From the NCBI GenBank assembly GCA_034231615.1, contig CM067306.1, positions 40,153,101 to 40,217,100 of the forward strand: a stretch of DNA of 64,000 bases. Direction: 5' to 3'. Source of the stretch: Meghimatium bilineatum (Eukaryota > Mollusca > Gastropoda > Stylommatophora > Philomycidae). Shown piece after piece: positions 20,870 to 31,800 of this stretch (the stretch's first letter is position 1; every line of letters begins with the position of its first letter). Both the position numbers and the translations under genes were made by a program. Under the pieces are notes generated by a model that saw nothing but the letters and a program-made list of their open reading frames with translations, had not been told where the DNA came from and ran no database searches.

Positions 20870-21215
20870 CTACTGATCAAGCAGTCCATGGGCTTATGTC
20901 ACTTAGACTGACCACTACAGAATATATAGTTGCCACTACAGAATAACAACTTTTCCATTTTAATGTGTCAACATAAGACTTGAATCCAGACACCTGTAAC
21001 TTCTGATGAAAGGACTCAAAACCATGCCAAAGTTGCTGGATTTGAAAGGCGCAGTCTAATGTATTTACATCGAGTATATCCAGACCATGTTTAATGTTAT
21101 CATTACAGTGAAGAAATCGCTGCTCTTTTATTATTTTGCCAGAGGTAAATTCTCCGTGCAGAATGTATTTTGGAAGATTCTCATCCTCCATTAGGCATTT
21201 ACCCATGATATGGAC
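20870..21215 (-). pseudogene. LINE C-terminal tail remnant
   Basis: The minus-strand ORF reads LPKYILHGEFTSGKI, which matches the 'LPK-ILHGEL-GKR' stretch downstream of many LINE reverse transcriptases, followed by NIKHGLDILDVNT. No RT domain is attached. A start codon is present but there is no reason to think it is a host gene. Confidence 0.55.
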
Positions 21216-21684
21216 GATTATTTTTAATTATGATAGATTATGTTATAGCAGAATTGGAGAATCATTTCCTGGCAAGAGTCGTTTGTAGTTTAGTAACATC
21301 ATTTACAGGCTATACAATCATCAACATCAAGTGTCAACTCAACATCAAGTGCCATCTCAACATCAAGTGTTCACTACAATTGATCTGCATTTGTTTAAAT
21401 GTCATTATTTTTGTTATGGTCTATGCTGGAATTCATTTGACATAATTCATTTTTGTTAATTCCGATTTCCTCTCAGCTGGGTAACCCGTATGTAACAATA
21501 TGTTTGCCTGCCATTTTTTATATTGACATCATGTGAAACACATTTCCAGTGTTTGTTCATGACATGAATATATAATTTTTTTTAAATAATTATCTGAACA
21601 GATGGCTGTACATTCTAGTACGGTAAAGGTATGTACCATGTCAGCTGTCGGGGATGGAGAGAACTCTTCATGTACTAAGCCGCA

Positions 21685-21935
21685 GCAACTATTAAGTGGA
21701 ATGGTCAGTTCTCTTCCTTTCTATCTTCACCTCTCCTAACTCATGCGTCAGGTACTCATTACAGCTGAATCGACTAGAGGAGTGGTCCTGTCAAGCGAGA
21801 AATCACAACCCGGATTGTTTTTGTCCAGACGTGGTTTGGAACTTGGCATGCTGTAATTCGGTGATAGCAGCAAGCACGCTATCAACTAGGCTACAGCACT
21901 CCTTTATAGTCTATGCATCCCCATAGAAGTTATGT
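21685..21935 (-). mobile_element. possible tRNA-derived SINE
   Basis: On the minus strand, gctgtagcctagttgatagcg resembles a tRNA A box and is followed by a tRNA-like gcttgctgctatcaccg. The body has gacgcatgagttaggagagg. The B box is degenerate, so this is tentative. Confidence 0.45.
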
Positions 21936-22277
21936 CTCTTTCAGCAGATGGCGAAGACATCTATGCTGGTAATTTATGTTGCCAGTTAATTGTATATCTT
22001 TCTCATCTTACTTCATAGTCATCCACCTCTACTATCTTCCAGTGCTTTTCCAAACTCATTCAATATCTCAAGAACAGTATTATCTACCAAAGCGTCCTCA
22101 TTCAATAGAACATCGTATATAGGGAAATCAAGATGTCTCTCTTATTCATTGCCACGTGTCCTAGCCAGTCTGTCAGTTCTTTCATTTCCTGAACTCTAGC
22201 AAGACCAGAGCAAAATTCCAGGTAAGTACCTGCAGGTCTGAAATACCAATGTGCTACATCAACATGTGGCACAAGCA

Positions 22278-25013
22278 TAGGGTTGCCAGAACCTTCGAAG
22301 CAGAAAGCGGGACACATCATGTAAAGCATAATAGCCATAGGAAAAGTCAGAGATAGCACACACATAGACTAATTATTATTACATTATAATTCTAATACCT
22401 GTACCAGTAATTTTTTTAATTAATAAAAAAACATGTTTACCTTGATTTGCAGCTTCTTAAGTCGGTGTCGGCTGCATCTCATATTTGTCTGACTTCAGAC
22501 TCTGAGTGAGAAGATCTTGTCGCTGGATTACGTAGTCATAAAACTCGGTGCAGCTAAGTTTATAATTAAACACACATTTCATTATTGCTTCAACAGTTGC
22601 TACGTGCAACCGATTTCGTTCATCTGTCCACTGCACATTCATTAAAGAAAATATTCTTTCCACATTAGCATTGTGTCCTGGAACGCTGAAGATGAATTCA
22701 CATAAATGTAATAACTGGGAATACTGATCCGCACATTTACATTGTCTTAAGAAAAACGTCCATTTCTCCTGACATGATTTACTATTCCATCTATCTCCAT
22801 TTTTACAAAGTTCTAATTCAATAAACTCTTTCAAATATGTGAACTGATCACACAACAATGAATCATCTATTGACACACCTTTGTCTTGTAGAAACATTAA
22901 TGTTCCCTGAACTGCAGTCCATTCTGGTTTAGAGTCTAGTAGCATCCAAGTAAAGATGGTGGAAAATTCATTCAAATGCGTCATCCACTTTTGCAAATAA
23001 GCGGCCGCTGTTTCATAAAATTCATCCACCTCAGCATAAAGTTTCTCAATATCATCTGTAGACACTTCATTTTCTATTCTTTTAAGAATAGACTTCACCT
23101 TTATAGGGATAAATCTTTCTTCTTTACGTTCATTTATTAACCTGAGGGTATCCTTCAAAATTACTGCTACCTCTATTACACTGATATCAGTCTTTTCCAA
23201 CTTAAGTATTTGTCTTTCAAACACGCTCATCTGACTATGGACAAACCATAGATATGGCACGCTTAACGGATTTTGAAATAATGTTAGCAAAACTTTAGGT
23301 GCTTTTTCTTCAGATAAGAAGAATGATTGCAGGGCGTCATACAATTTTAATACTCTGTCTACTGCAGCTAAAAGTGATAACCACCTTGTTTTTGTGTGTG
23401 ACAATAATGCATGATACTCTAATTCCACGAACTCACAAAATTCTTTTAATCGCTCCGTTCGTACAGTATATATAGAGAAGTAATTGAATAATTTAATTAT
23501 TGTTGTTTCCACATCAACACTCAAAACATCGGCGGCTGTCTTTACAGAATTATGAATGATATGAGCAGGGCATCCAATTCCAAGAAGATTTTCATTAAGT
23601 TCACTTTTCAATCTCGCGAACACATTGTTGGTGCCAGCACGCCGTATTCCACCAAAATTACAGTTTGCATTATCGCCACAAAACGCAATACACTTGTTCT
23701 TATCAATGTTGTTTTCTTCTAAAGCCTCGATACAATACTTGCTTATTTCAGAGGATGTTTCATTTGGTAAAGAACCCAGTTTAAGTAATTTTACAGTCAT
23801 ACCATTCGCTGGAGTGAAATACTGAACAATTAATGGGAATATTTTTTCAGCATTGTGATTACTTGCGTCGGTAGCAATACCAAAGTAGTGTACACCAGCA
23901 AGTTCATTACACAATTGCCTCGTAGTGTCAGGTGCTAATACTGACTTTACTATTGCTGTTGTTTTAGTTCTTCCGAGCTCCACATTTTGTGCAGTTTGAG
24001 AATCTTTAAACAGTTTTGAGTTTAGCTTAGTTATGCAGTCCATTGACTTGAAAGACATATGATGTTTTACAATATGATAACACATTGTCAGTTCTGTCGC
24101 TGCCACTAATTTACCTTGCTCTGACGATTTAGTCAAAAAATAATTGTCCATAGTACGTGAAGTGTTTGCAGAATACATTCTAGATTTGTGTTTTACACTT
24201 CCTATATGTTTTGTTATGTCAGTTCTCCCACCATGCGCGATAGAAATGTAACATTGACATATTTTGCATTCTGCTTCATTCTCACTTCTACCTTGTTTTA
24301 TGAAAGACCATTCTTCCGAATAGTTTTCTTGGAAAAAACGCTTTCTCTTCGGCATTTCCAAATAAAAATAAATCCAAAAAAAGAATTCACAAAATTAGAA
24401 TGCTCAATTAAAAATGAAAAAATTTAATATTTCACAACCACCGGTAACAACAGACTGGATTCCTGGAAGCAACCTCCAGCCTCCAACACATAAAGAAAGA
24501 ATGAAGCCAAAATTTCTTCTTGCTGCTGGTGAGGATGGCGCGATGTTGTTGAATGAATTATTAGCGCCTACAGGAATACGACAAGGACAAAAGCATGCAG
24601 ATAGTCACGTAGGCACAGAACACGTGAGCGGCGGTGAGATGGGTATAGTAAGGCTCGGCGCCTCGCGAAGCCGAAGACGTCATCTTTTGTAAATTTTTAA
24701 ATAATACCGCCTTCCGCACTAACAATTTTGTGCTGGATATTCTCAAATTTATGAGTTGTATCTTCAAACTTTATTATTAAACAGCGATAGCGCAGGACTC
24801 TACAAATAGACGTTTCGGACTAAGAAGCTTCATTTGTAACAAAACTCAAACCAATAATAAATAATTTAAGAAAATATTAAAATTTGTAGGAGAAAAATTT
24901 GGCTGGATTAAAAAGCGGGACAAATTGCTGTCCCCCAGACCCTTAGGCGGGACAATTAATTTTTGATGAAAAAGTGGGACAATCCGGAAAAAGCGGGACG
25001 GATGGCAACCCTA
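22278..25013 (-). mobile_element. complete hAT DNA transposon, 2736 bp
   Basis: Boundaries are read directly. The ends are tagggttgcc at 22278 and ggcaaccct(a) at 25004-25013, and the element is flanked on both sides by the identical 8-mer cacaagca (22270-22277 and 25014-25021), the 8-bp target duplication expected for hAT. The motif gcgggac recurs near both ends (about 22307, 24913, 24953, 24992, plus gtgggac near 24975), consistent with subterminal transposase-binding sites. It encodes the intact transposase at 22457-24361. The region 24362-24880, upstream of the ORF, holds no other gene I can recognise and would contain the promoter. Confidence 0.93.
22457..24361 (-). CDS. hAT-family transposase, intact, BED zinc finger
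   Basis: Single uninterrupted 634-codon ORF; cut-and-paste transposase of the hAT superfamily, expected to act in the nucleus on its own terminal repeats. An N-terminal BED-type zinc finger has C32-x2-C35 and H52-x5-H58. The RNase H-like catalytic core shows D165 (GIATDASNH), D230 (CGDNANCNFGG), the hAT-specific CxxH motif at C264-H267 (GCPAHIIH), the conserved TRWLSL near 325-330, and the glutamate E568 in NANVERIFSLMN of the C-terminal dimerisation region. No stop or frameshift is present and the length is normal for hAT. It lies inside a complete element with perfect 8-bp target duplications. The start follows the first ATG in frame; a second ATG two codons on is equally possible. It could be active or only recently dead. 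Confidence 0.93.
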   Translation of the reverse strand: MEMPKRKRFFQENYSEEWSFIKQGRSENEAECKICQCYISIAHGGRTDITKHIGSVKHKSRMYSANTSRTMDNYFLTKSSEQGKLVAATELTMCYHIVKHHMSFKSMDCITKLNSKLFKDSQTAQNVELGRTKTTAIVKSVLAPDTTRQLCNELAGVHYFGIATDASNHNAEKIFPLIVQYFTPANGMTVKLLKLGSLPNETSSEISKYCIEALEENNIDKNKCIAFCGDNANCNFGGIRRAGTNNVFARLKSELNENLLGIGCPAHIIHNSVKTAADVLSVDVETTIIKLFNYFSIYTVRTERLKEFCEFVELEYHALLSHTKTRWLSLLAAVDRVLKLYDALQSFFLSEEKAPKVLLTLFQNPLSVPYLWFVHSQMSVFERQILKLEKTDISVIEVAVILKDTLRLINERKEERFIPIKVKSILKRIENEVSTDDIEKLYAEVDEFYETAAAYLQKWMTHLNEFSTIFTWMLLDSKPEWTAVQGTLMFLQDKGVSIDDSLLCDQFTYLKEFIELELCKNGDRWNSKSCQEKWTFFLRQCKCADQYSQLLHLCEFIFSVPGHNANVERIFSLMNVQWTDERNRLHVATVEAIMKCVFNYKLSCTEFYDYVIQRQDLLTQSLKSDKYEMQPTPT

Positions 25014-25094
25014 CACAAGCATCTATTCCGAATCTTGGGGATCATGGATTGAGACTGCGACACAACAATGGCCCTGACTGCCACATTTTCAGAG

Positions 25095-25350
25095 ACCAAC
25101 TTTATAAGCTTTGCAACTGTCTCGATCTTCATTCTCATACTGGAGATTTTGCTATAAGCTCCGTAGCTGTCTCGATCTTCTTTATTATACTAGAGATTTT
25201 GCTATGAATTCCATAACTGTCTCGATTTTCATTCTCATACTGGAGGTTGTACTATAAATTCCGTAGCTGTCTCGATCTTCTTTATTATACTAGAGATTTT
25301 TCTATAAGTTTCGTAACTGTCTCGATCTTCATTCTTATACTGGAGGATGT
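25095..25350. repeat. 50-bp tandem repeat with dimeric structure
   Basis: gtctcgatcttc recurs exactly every 50 bp (25119, 25169, 25219, 25269, 25319). Units alternate between attctcatactgg and tttattatactag versions, so the higher-order unit is 100 bp. It starts about 75 bp right of the hAT insertion. Confidence 0.88.
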
Positions 25351-25424
25351 GCTACAACCTCCACACCTTTCAGAAATGAATAGAATAGAATCTCATAGAA
25401 TAGTAGAGAGACTCCATCCTGATC

Positions 25425-25620
25425 TTAACTGTTTCTAATAAAACTATCTGTCCATATAATTGCATCATTCTTTTCAGCACTTTCAATGTTCAATTGTTTC
25501 ATTTCTGGATCAGCTTTTTCATTGCACCAAACACTTCCTGTATTCCCTGCCGAAGGAATGGAATGATCACTTTTCCATAAGTTGACAGCTCTTCTCCATA
25601 TTTTTGCCATTCCTCTCATT
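25425..25620 (-). pseudogene. possible LINE RNase H start remnant
   Basis: Minus-strand frame KADPEMKQLNIESAEKNDA followed by IIWTDSFI resembles the beginning of a LINE RNase H domain (usually a TDGS motif; here TDSF). Short and uncertain. Confidence 0.35.
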
Positions 25621-25639
25621 TGAATATGTTTTTGGTCGT

Positions 25640-26030
25640 GTGTTGCCAGGCCTGAAAGTGGAGAATAGTGACACTCTTATCTGCCAAGTTAAGATGCAAC
25701 TAAGGAGGTTTTAGGATGGCTGTTCATATAAGTTTAAGTGACCCATAAGTCATACTGAAGTCAAATGTGTTTATACTGAAAGGCGCAAATTAATCGCGGC
25801 TAAACTGTAAACTATGATACAACACATTCCGTTCTCCTACTACATCAAGCTAATCTGAATTTAAGTAGGAAGCCAGAGGACAATTTTTTAAAAATTCTTG
25901 AAACTAACGGGAATTGAACCTGTCCGTTCAACGACACCAATAGTTGTTAAGCGATTTGGTGTCGTTGAACGGACTGGTTCAATTCCGTTAGTCTCACGCT
26001 AATCTGCAGGAGAGTGAGAACAACAAAGAA
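25640..26030 (+). mobile_element. SINE-A interrupted by a foldback insertion
   Basis: Diverged SINE-A (cgtgtgttgccaggcctg, gactaaggagg-like segment, actgaaaggcgcaaat, catcaagctaatctg) resumes after 25997 as gctaatctgcaggagagtgag. The nested insert at 25858-25997 is flanked by gctaatctg on both sides. Confidence 0.78.
25858..25997. mobile_element. 140-bp tRNA-like foldback element, 9-bp TSD
   Basis: Bounded by gctaatctg at 25849-25857 and 25998-26006. It contains an inverted repeat with arms 25903-25940 and 25956-25992 (about 37 bp, one mismatch and one indel) around a 15-nt loop. Each arm carries a tRNA T-arm-like ggttcaattcccgtta. A related single arm occurs at 10975-11025. Confidence 0.82.
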
Positions 26031-26149
26031 CAAGAAAAAAGAATATATCTTCAACAGGGGTGATCTGGGCAATCATCTTCTCCACACGTAATTTGTAGCA
26101 CACATCGTTAGAGTGGTAAACGAACATCAGAAGTATTTCCATATATGGA

Positions 26150-26245
26150 GTCTTTGTCACTCATAACTCTCATGTATGGAGTCTTTGTCACTCATAACTC
26201 TCATATATGGAGTCTTTGTCACTCATAACTCTCATATAATATGAA
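26150..26245. repeat. 31-bp tandem repeat, 3 units
   Basis: Three units of atatatggagtctttgtcac + tcataactctc. Confidence 0.9.
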
Positions 26246-26404
26246 CCAAGTGAGTGCATTGCTAGATGTGACAGAAACCAATTGATGTATGGGTTCAGTA
26301 CATCAATATTCACAATCAATTAATCACATATCATATTTGACAATTAAAACTGGAAATCAAAACTCAAATGTGTTTCTGTGTTTTGTTCTGTACATATAAG
26401 TATG

Positions 26405-26650
26405 CACATATTGTTCTAACTTGAATGTTTCCATGTTTTGTTGTATACATGATATGTGTGCACATATTGTTCTAACTCGAATGTTTCCATGTTTTGTTGT
26501 ATACATGATATGTGTGCACATATTGTTCTAACTCGAATGTTTCCATGTTTTGTTGTATACATGATATGTGTGCACATATTGTTCTAACTCGAATGTTTCC
26601 ATGTTTTGTTGTATACATGATATGTGTGCACATATTGTTCTAACTCACAA
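26405..26650. repeat. 56-bp tandem repeat, about 4 units
   Basis: ttgttctaactcgaatgttt, ccatgttttgttgtatacat, gatatgtgtgcacata; period 56 bp (26411, 26467 and on). The first unit carries a substitution. Confidence 0.92.
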
Positions 26651-27045
26651 GGTATCCATAAATTACATCAATAATTTTACCCCCATCTCTGTCAATAACT
26701 GTAAAGAATTCAGAGACCACCCTTGCTTAATTTATGTCAAATTTATTATCGATCGCCGAGGAAGAAGAAGAACTTATGTCAAACATGTTTACCCGTGCAC
26801 TACATAAAATTTTCAGCAAAAAATGTTCGAAAACACTAAACATTTTATTTTACATTGTAGCAAAAAAATTATTCAAATTCAAACAGTTAATTTAATTGGT
26901 GTATAATAAACAGTATTGTTTACAACTTTGTCAACCCCCCCCCCCCAGCTCCGTAATCATTTTAAATACCTCTTCTATCTTTCTTTCTATCCAACACTCC
27001 TTCCCCCCCCCCACCCAAATTGTTGACATATTTTATGGACGTTCG
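26650..27045. mobile_element. possible MITE with poly-C arms
   Basis: Left end ggtatccataaattacatc and right end gttgacatattttatggac are roughly inverted. Inside are two poly-C tracts (26934-26946 and 27004-27013). It resembles other ccataaattac-ended pieces at 5260-5345 and 6900-7815. Tentative. Confidence 0.45.
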
Positions 27046-27239
27046 TAAAGCTGAAAGCGAGTATTTCCGTATTTATTTTACAAAAAATTGTTTTTTATTC
27101 TTTTCTATAGAAACATCTACAGAACACAGTTAAAGAGATATACATTTAATATGTCGATTCTAATTCTTATAATTGATATAATTATTATTTTTTTAAATAA
27201 ATTTTAAATGTGAGTTAAGATATTGTAATATTATGACAA

Positions 27240-28130
27240 CGCTTTCGGCTGTTAGCAACAAGAATGGACATAGATTCAGTGACAGCTGTTAGCAACAAGA
27301 ATGGACATAGATTCAGTGACAGCTGTTAGCAACAAGAATGGACATAGATTCAGTGACAGCTGTTAGCAACAAGAATGGACATAGATTCGGTGACAGCTGT
27401 TAACAACAAGAATGGACATAGATTCAGTGACAGCTGTTAGCAACAAGAATTAGATTCAGTGACAGCTGTTAGCAACAAGAATGGACATAGATTCAGTGAC
27501 AGCTGTTAGCAACAAGAATGGACATAGATTCAGTGACAGCTGTTAGCAACAAGAATGGACATAGATTCAGTGACAGCTGTTAGCAACAAGAATGGACATA
27601 GATTCAGTGACAGCTGTTAGCAACAAGAATGGATATAGTTTCAGTGATAGCTGTTAGCAACAAGAATTGACATAGATTCGGTGACAGCTGTTAGCAACAA
27701 GAATGGACATAGATTCAGTGACAGCTGTTAGCAACAAGAATGGACATAGATTCAGTGACAGCTGTTAGCAACAAGAATGGACATAGATTCAGTGACAGCT
27801 GTTAGCAACAAGAATGGACATAGATTCAGTGACAGCTGTTAGCAACAAGAATGGACATAGATTCAGTGACAGCTGTTAGCAACAAGAATGGACATAGATT
27901 CAGTGACAGCTGTTAGCAACAAGAATGGACATAGATTCGGTGACAGCTGTTAGCAACAAGAATGGACATAGATTCAGTGACAGCTGTTAGCAACAAGAAT
28001 TAGATTCAGTGACAGCTGTTAGCAACAAGAATGGACATAGATTCAGTGACAGCTGTTAGCAACAAGAATGGACATAGATTCAGTGACAGCTGTTAGCAAC
28101 AAGAATGGACATAGATTCAGTGACAGATGT
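27240..28130. repeat. 37-bp minisatellite, about 24 units
   Basis: Unit agctgttagcaacaagaatg + gacatagattcagtgac. Two truncated units (caagaattagattc) occur about 550 bp apart, each soon after a cggtgac variant unit, showing a higher-order duplication. Confidence 0.95.
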
Positions 28131-28324
28131 TTACATGAGAGTGATGATTCAAATGCCAATACAGTGAGTGAAACTCTAACTCCCAAAGTATGCTGAATAT
28201 GTCGTTGTTTCGTTCCCCGGAAATTGTGAGCACTTATCACTTATTTCCTATGTTCATCTTTTCTTCCTTTTTTACCTTTAACGTGTGTCGAGAGAGATAT
28301 AGTGTTCTTGTTCTCGCTTTTTTT

Positions 28325-28620
28325 GGCAGCTTCAGATAATGGTGCTCGTGCAATGTCTAATTGATGTTGTTGATCCAGCGTACTCTAGGTCTACCCCTGG
28401 CTCTTCTTTCTGCTTCTCCTCTCTTCGTATATGCTTTATAAACTAATGAATCACACTGCATTCTTTCCAGATGACCGAACCATTGTATTTGTTGGTTTTT
28501 TATGTATTGTAGAATTGATAGGACACCCACTCTTTCTCTTATGACCTCGTTTCTAATTCTGTGTCTTCTTGTCACTACTGTGGCTTTTCTCAGACATCTC
28601 ATCTCTGTTGTAACCAGTTG
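28325..28620 (-). pseudogene. LINE C-terminal remnant
   Basis: Minus strand gives MRCLRKATVVTRRHRIRNEVI, QQIQWFGHLERMQCDS, EAERRARGRPRVRWINNIN. Same family as the fragment at 48540-48741. Confidence 0.8.
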
Positions 28621-28984
28621 TCTCTTATGTTTTGTTGTTAAGGACCATATTTGAAATTGGTAACACCTATGTTCAATGTGGTCATTTCTCGAGTTTTTTT
28701 AATACCTAGAAGATGGAGTTTAATCAATATTATAAGAAAAAGACTATCTATTTTGGCCACGTTATGATACACTGAGGCTTCGAGAACATAGTCACAACAG
28801 GCAAGATTGAAGGCAACAGGGACAGAGGGCGACAACGTGAGAAAATGTAAGACAGTTTAACAACCTTTGCACGGCTGAGAACTAACAACGATCCTGATAC
28901 ATAATACTGGAGATAGGGAGCTATTGAGAGTCATGATCGCCTATGCCAGCCGGCATGACACGTGGTGATGATGAGAAGACTCCC

Positions 28985-30668
28985 AGCTCTCATCAGTATG
29001 TAACTCTCATCGGTATGCAACTCTCATCAGTATGCAACTCTCATCAGTGTGCAACTCTCATCAGTATGCAACTCTCATCGGTATGCAACTCTCATCAGTA
29101 TGCAACTCTCATCAGTGTGCAACTCTCATCGGTATGCAACTCTCATCAGTATGCAACTCTCATCAGTGTGCAACTCTCATCAGTGTGCAACTCTCATCAG
29201 TATGCAACTCTCATAGGTATGCAACTCTCATAGGTATGCAACTCCCATCGGTATGCAACTCACCTCGATGTGCAATTCTCATCGGTATGCAACTCTCCTC
29301 AATGTTCAACTCTCATCGGTATGCAACTCTCCTCAATGTTCAACTCTAATTGGTATGCAACTCTCCTCAATGTTCAACTCTCATCGGTATGCAACTCTCA
29401 TAGGTATGCAACTCTCCTCAATGTTAAACTCTCATCGGTATGCAATTCTCATAGGTATGCAACTCACCTCGATGTGCAACTCTCATCGGTATGCAACTCT
29501 CATAGGTATGCAACTCACCTCGATGTTCAACTCTAATCAGTATGCAACTCTCCTCAATGTTCAACTCTCATCGGTATGTAATTCTCCTCAATGTTCAACT
29601 CTCATCGGTATGTAATTCTCCTCAATGTTCAACTCTCATCGGTATGCAACTCTCATCGGTATGCAACTCTCCTCAATATTCAACTCTCATCGGTATGCAA
29701 CTCTCCTCAATGTTCAACTCTCATCGGTATGCAACTCTCATAGGTATGCAACTCTCCTCGATGTTAAACTCTCATCGGTATGCAACTCTCATCGGTATGC
29801 AACTCTCCTCAATGTTCAACTCTCCTCGATGTGCAACTCTCATCAATGTGCAACTCTCATTGGCGTGCAATTCTTATCAATGTGCAGCTCTCATCAATGT
29901 ACAACTCTCATCGATGTGCAACTCTCATCGATGTGCAACTCTCCTCAATGTTCAACTCTCCTCGAAGTGCAACTCGCATCAATGTACAACTCTCATCGAT
30001 GTGCAACTCTCATCGGTATGCAACTCTCCTCAATGTTCAACTCTAATTGGTATGCAACTCTCCTCAATGTTCAACTCTCATCGGTATGCAACTCTCATAG
30101 GTATGCAACTCTCCTCAATGTTAAACTCTCATCGGTATGCAATTCTCATAGGTATGCAACTCACCTCGATGTGCAACTCTCATCGGTATGCAACTCTCCT
30201 CAATGTTCAACTCTAATCAGTATGCAACTCTCCTCAATGTTCAACTCTCATCGGTATGTAATTCTCCTCAATGTTCAACTCTCATCGGTATGTAATTCTC
30301 CTCAATGTTCAACTCTCATCGGTATGCAACTCTCATCGGTATGCAACTCTCCTCAATATTCAACTCTCATCGGTATGCAACTCTCCTCAATGTTCAACTC
30401 TCATCGGTATGCAACTCTCATAGGTATGCAACTCTCCTCGATGTTAAACTCTCATCGGTATGCAACTCTAATAGGTATGCAACTCACCTCGATGTGCAAC
30501 TCTCATCGGTATGCAACTCTCCTCAATGTTCAACTCTCCTCGAAGTGCAACTCGCATCAATGTGCAACTCTCATCAATGTGCAGCTCTCATCAATGTGCA
30601 ACTCTCATCAATGTGCAACTCTCATCAATGTGCAACTCTCATCGGTATACAACTCTCATCGATGTGCA
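28985..30668. repeat. 17-bp satellite-like array, about 98 units
   Basis: Unit ggtatgcaactctcatc with recurrent variants (catcagtgtgc, cctcaatgttc, cctcgatgtgc). Because 17 is not a multiple of three and the unit has no stop in any register, all three plus-strand frames stay open over long stretches; the long ORFs here are repeat artefacts. Blocks near 29310-29600 and 30010-30300 are nearly identical at an offset of about 697 bp (41 units). Confidence 0.95.
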
Positions 30669-30859
30669 GTATTTTGAGAACTCTCCTACTGATGGGGAGG
30701 GTGTAAAACATGATGCATGTTAAGAAAGGAGTTGCTCACATTTTTAAGAAGGTGTGTGTGTCTTAAATATTATATGGATATACAGCCCTGATCATTCAGG
30801 GTCAAAAGTGATGATATTGGCTGGCAGTATGTGGTGGATGACACATACAAGGAAGAGAT

Positions 30860-31800
30860 AAGTCGGACTAATCTTGAAGTTATAGATTTGTTACAGTAGA
30901 ACGAAGAGGTGTAAGACAAGCGCGTATTTTATCACCAAACTCCTATTTAATATCTACACATAAAATATCTTTAAACATATAGAAGAAATCCCAGGACTCA
31001 AGATCAATGGGAGAATAATAAACAACCTGAGATATGCAGATGACACTGTTCTATTAGCAGAATGTGAACATGAACTGCAAAGACTAATAGATCAGGTCGA
31101 TAAATCAAGTACAGTTCATGGACTGGGTATAAACATCCAAACACAACAACCATGATTATCAAAAAAGTTATTACAGAAGAACAGGGGCTAAAAATAAAAA
31201 TACGTGAAGAGAAACTACAAATAAAACATTATTAATATTTTGGATGCATAATTACAAATCACGGCAGATGTGAAACAGATGTTAAAAGTAAAATAAGAAT
31301 GGCTAAAAGTACTTTAAGTGACGAGAAAAATATTAACATCTAAACAAATTACAAACAAGTTAAAAATGAGAATTATAAAATGCTACATCTTTTCTATATT
31401 AATTCATGGCTCAGAAACATGGACACTAAATAAACAATTAGAAGACAGAATTGATGCTTTTAAGATGGTGAATATATAGAAGAATATGGAGATCATTAAG
31501 GAAAGAGAAGAAAACAAATAAAGAAGTACTTAATATGAAGAAAGAATTATTAAAGGAAATAAAGATCAAGCAAATAAAATATTTTGGACACATTAAAAGA
31601 CATGACACCTTATTGAAGACATTACTTGAGGGTAAAGTCAAAGGGAAGCGAGCAAGAGGTAGACAGAGATACCAGTGGAAGAGTAACATCACACAATGTA
31701 CATGTTACAGTCTGGCAGAGTGCACCACGAAAACAAAAGAAAGGGGATGTTGGAGGTCTCTTGCTGCCAACCTTCGTTGCGGAGACGGCGCCTCATGATG
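30860..31800 (+). pseudogene. LINE reverse transcriptase remnant
   Basis: Across several frames: VERRGVRQARILSP, NNLRYADDTVLLAECEHELQ (the catalytic YADD box), then NTNKEVLNMKKELLKEIKIK and IKYFGHIKRHDTLLKTLLEG, KGKRARGRQRYQW. Many stops and frameshifts. This family also supplies the fragments at 16385 and 38161. Confidence 0.85.

Noticed and set aside
20877-21206. Small host gene with start codon
   Set aside because: The LPKYILHGEF..GK motif matches LINE C-terminal tails, so a LINE remnant is more likely.
22102-22365. Minus-strand ORF with LTDWLGHVAM resembling a LINE WFGH motif or RNase H
   Set aside because: The match is short, and the ORF crosses the left end of the hAT element; not supportable as one gene.
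28985-30668. CRISPR array
   Set aside because: Units are directly adjacent without unique spacers, and the genome is an animal nuclear genome.
29032-30706. Overlapping ORFs up to 350 codons (MQLSS.. repeats)
   Set aside because: They are translations of a stop-free 17-bp tandem repeat in all frames; no evidence of a gene.
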